A stretch of DNA of 8,664 nt, from NCBI GenBank assembly GCA_035567015.1, contig DATMPQ010000119.1:1-8664 (forward strand), written 5' to 3'. The position numbers and the translations under genes are program-made. The DNA comes from AV133 sp035567015. GTDB lineage: Bacteria; Verrucomicrobiota; Verrucomicrobiia; Chthoniobacterales; UBA10450. The notes under the pieces were generated by a model. That model was given only the letters and a program-made list of their open reading frames with translations. It was not told the DNA's origin and did no database searches. Shown piece by piece: positions 7,173-8,664 of the stretch (position 1 is its first letter; every line of letters starts with the position of its first letter).

Positions 7173-7273
7173 CTGTCTACCACGAAAGAGGGAGCGAAGA
7201 TCATCTCGGTGGTGGCATCACAAAATCCCACGCTCGCGCCGTGGCGGTAGGACCCATCAATCGGTAACTTTGC
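7173..7273 (+). ncRNA. Candidate structured cis-regulatory RNA, copy C, in the multicopper oxidase leader
   Basis: Third copy of the motif seen at 261-337 and 404-514. The block CACGAAAGAGGGAGCGA (7181-7197) is followed by a hairpin pairing 7201-7205 with 7211-7215 (A-U at the third pair and a U-G at the fourth, where B has C-G). GGGA (7190-7193) can pair with UCCC (7226-7229). The second hairpin is CGC-CGUG-GCG (7237-7246), whose loop differs from B while the stem is kept, followed by GGUAGG. The motif ends in GGUAACUUU (7263-7271), whose CUUU can pair with AAAG at 7185-7188. It sits 93 bases before the multicopper oxidase ATG. Conservation of stems and single-stranded blocks across unrelated flanks argues for a functional RNA. 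Confidence 0.68.
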
Positions 7274-7365
7274 CCGACAAATATAGGAGACATGCGAAAA
7301 CAAACCTAACCATGAAGTCAGACCATCAACGTTAATGGAACGGAACCTGTAGCAGAAAAAATCCC
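7274..7365 (+). promoter_or_regulatory. Leader between RNA copy C and the multicopper oxidase, with three mini-ORFs
   Basis: Holds three very short frames: 7292-7309 (MRKQT), 7312-7335 (MKSDHQR) and 7335-7352 (MERNL), the last two overlapping by one base as TAATG. A good AGGAG at 7285-7289 lies only two bases before the first ATG, tighter than usual. The oxidase ATG at 7366 itself has no clear Shine-Dalgarno sequence. The mini-ORFs may be chance or a leader-peptide layer under the RNA element. Confidence 0.3.
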
Positions 7366-8664
7366 ATGCAAATTTTGCAAAAGCTCGCGGTAAGCACATC
7401 GTGCTGGATAGCAGGCATCGGGCTGATTGTCGCCCCGGCCAGCGGCCAAGACCGAATACTTCCTGAACTGCCACAAGCAAGCACGCCGGTGACGCTGGTG
7501 GCGGTAACGGATCCAGTCACCGGCAAATCCGGATTTCGTTATCGAGGCAACAACACGCCTCCGGTGATTCGCGTGCAGCCCGGAAGCATCCTGAACGTGG
7601 AATATAGGAATGAGCTCGCCGCCCAATCGAAAGAAGATTGCGTCGGTCATCCGTGCATGAACATGACAAATCTCCATTTCCACGGACTGCACGTCTCGCC
7701 CAACGCACCGCAGGACGATGTCCTGGACATGATCGCCTCACCTGGGCAGAAATTGCATTATTCCGTGCAGGTGCCACCGCAGCAACCTCCGGGGCTGTAC
7801 TGGTATCACACACACTCACACGGCGAGAGCTACGTTCAGGATCTTGATGGAATGTCAGGAGCTATCGTCGTTGAAGGCATCGAGCGTTACGTGCCCGAAG
7901 TGCGCAACATGCGCGAGCGGATTTTCGTGCTGCGGGATCTTGTTCTGCCCACCGATGCCACCGCACGAAAAAGGGTGATGGAGTCGGTGGCGATGCAAAC
8001 CACTCAATGCGGCGCTGCCGCTGAAAAGCCAGAGGCGGCTTTCACTGTCAACGGAACTCTCCGCCCGAAGATCGACATTGCGCCCGGAGAGCGCCAGTTT
8101 TGGCGCATCGTCAACGCAAGTCCGGATCTTTATGCAGACTTGGAGTTGGATTCGGGATCATTCGAGATCGTGGCTCTTGACGGCATGCCGTTGGCCTACC
8201 ACGACCCGTCGATCCGGACGCGATCGATGAGCCACGTTTTAGTTCCACCGGCTGGGAGAGTGGAAGCAATTGTCACCGGACCACCGGCGGATTCGCATGC
8301 TGCGCTGCGTTCACGCTGCTTCGATACCGGCCCGGATGGGGATTCCAATCCCGCAATGGTCCTGGCCGATATTGTTTCGGCGCTGCCTTCAAATCTTCAA
8401 GCTCGGCCTGGGCTCGGCGGAGCCCCGGTTTACGCAACCTTCTCGCCGAGAGTTCTAAAACGCCTCGAAGCCAGGGAACCACAATTCGTTGTCAACTTCA
8501 CTGAAGACAAACAAGGCTTTTATATAAACGGCCAGAAATTCGAAATGAATGCCGGCCCCATGCTGACGGTGGATACCGGTTCGCTGCAGCATTGGCGCGT
8601 AATGAACCCGACCAAAGAGGTGCATCCGTTTCACATCCATCAAGTTCACTTCCTGGTGTATGCC
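7366..8664 (+). CDS. Secreted multicopper oxidase, laccase-like (partial at right edge)
   Basis: Oxidises phenolic or metal substrates while reducing O2 to water, probably in the periplasm. The 433 visible residues run open to the window end. A Sec-type signal peptide (K6, hydrophobic 8-24, probable cut after ASG27) has no twin-arginine motif. Cupredoxin domain 1 (about 40-172) has LHFHGLH at 103-109 and WYHTHSHG at 146-153, the first two copper-binding HxH pairs (H104/H106, H148/H150). Domain 2 spans roughly 185-340. The start of domain 3 reaches HPFHIHQVHF at 420-429, giving H420 (type 1 Cu) and H423/H425 (trinuclear centre). The last motif, HCHxxxH with the axial ligand, lies beyond the window. 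No Met-rich insertion like that of CueO is seen, so a laccase-type role is more likely than a specialised cuprous oxidase. RNA copy C precedes it. Confidence 0.92.
   Translation, partial: MQILQKLAVSTSCWIAGIGLIVAPASGQDRILPELPQASTPVTLVAVTDPVTGKSGFRYRGNNTPPVIRVQPGSILNVEYRNELAAQSKEDCVGHPCMNMTNLHFHGLHVSPNAPQDDVLDMIASPGQKLHYSVQVPPQQPPGLYWYHTHSHGESYVQDLDGMSGAIVVEGIERYVPEVRNMRERIFVLRDLVLPTDATARKRVMESVAMQTTQCGAAAEKPEAAFTVNGTLRPKIDIAPGERQFWRIVNASPDLYADLELDSGSFEIVALDGMPLAYHDPSIRTRSMSHVLVPPAGRVEAIVTGPPADSHAALRSRCFDTGPDGDSNPAMVLADIVSALPSNLQARPGLGGAPVYATFSPRVLKRLEAREPQFVVNFTEDKQGFYINGQKFEMNAGPMLTVDTGSLQHWRVMNPTKEVHPFHIHQVHFLVYA

Noticed and set aside
7028..7267. A 79-codon plus-strand frame starting at TTG, overlapping the DUF1275 stop
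   Set aside because: It runs through two hairpins and most of RNA copy C, the start is a poor TTG, and the product shows no recognisable family.
8270..8649. Short frames on both strands near the right edge
   Set aside because: They overlap the continuous multicopper oxidase frame, which carries copper motifs on both sides, and so are shadows.

Overview
The window reads as part of a Gram-negative bacterial chromosome of moderately high GC. An OprB-type outer-membrane porin and two exported redox proteins imply an outer membrane and periplasm. The compact plus-strand gene layout and the protein types suggest a soil- or water-dwelling Verrucomicrobiota- or Acidobacteriota-like organism. That placement is an inference from gene content and style, and no phylogenetic marker is present. 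Every supported gene is on the plus strand. LAYOUT: (1) 2-244 is the C-terminal end of a DsbA-family thiol oxidoreductase domain, cut by the window edge. (2) 245-699 is a 455-base non-coding leader holding two tandem copies (A and B) of what looks like a structured cis-regulatory RNA. (3) 700-7031 is a tight five-gene cluster: NAD-type malic enzyme, class II fumarase, OprB-like porin, AEC-family carboxylate permease and DUF1275/YoaK-type membrane protein. Two of its four junctions are 4-base ATGA overlaps and the other two are gaps of 42 and 34 bases, so it is very probably one operon. (4) 7032-7365 is a second non-coding leader with a third copy (C) of the same RNA. (5) 7366 to the window end is a secreted multicopper oxidase whose reading frame is still open at the right edge. 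HOW THE GENES MAY FIT TOGETHER: the porin would admit a small solute through the outer membrane and the AEC permease would move a dicarboxylate or related anion across the inner membrane. Fumarase and malic enzyme would then convert fumarate to malate and on to pyruvate, CO2 and NADH. Malate decarboxylation also affects cytoplasmic pH, so a role in pH or ion homeostasis is possible. The DsbA-type tail could be the C-terminal domain of a fused NhaA sodium/proton antiporter. MAIN OBSERVATION: a roughly 75-110 base RNA motif occurs three times, twice before malic enzyme and once before the multicopper oxidase. It keeps a near-invariant 17-base block, a covarying hairpin and a conserved 3' GGUA(AC)UU end. 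This points to a small local regulon under one riboswitch-like sensor. I could not assign the family from memory with certainty; nhaA-I (lithium-responsive) is one candidate to test. A second oddity is that malic enzyme and fumarase both carry long, basic, Ser/Thr-rich N-terminal extensions resembling targeting or disordered tails.
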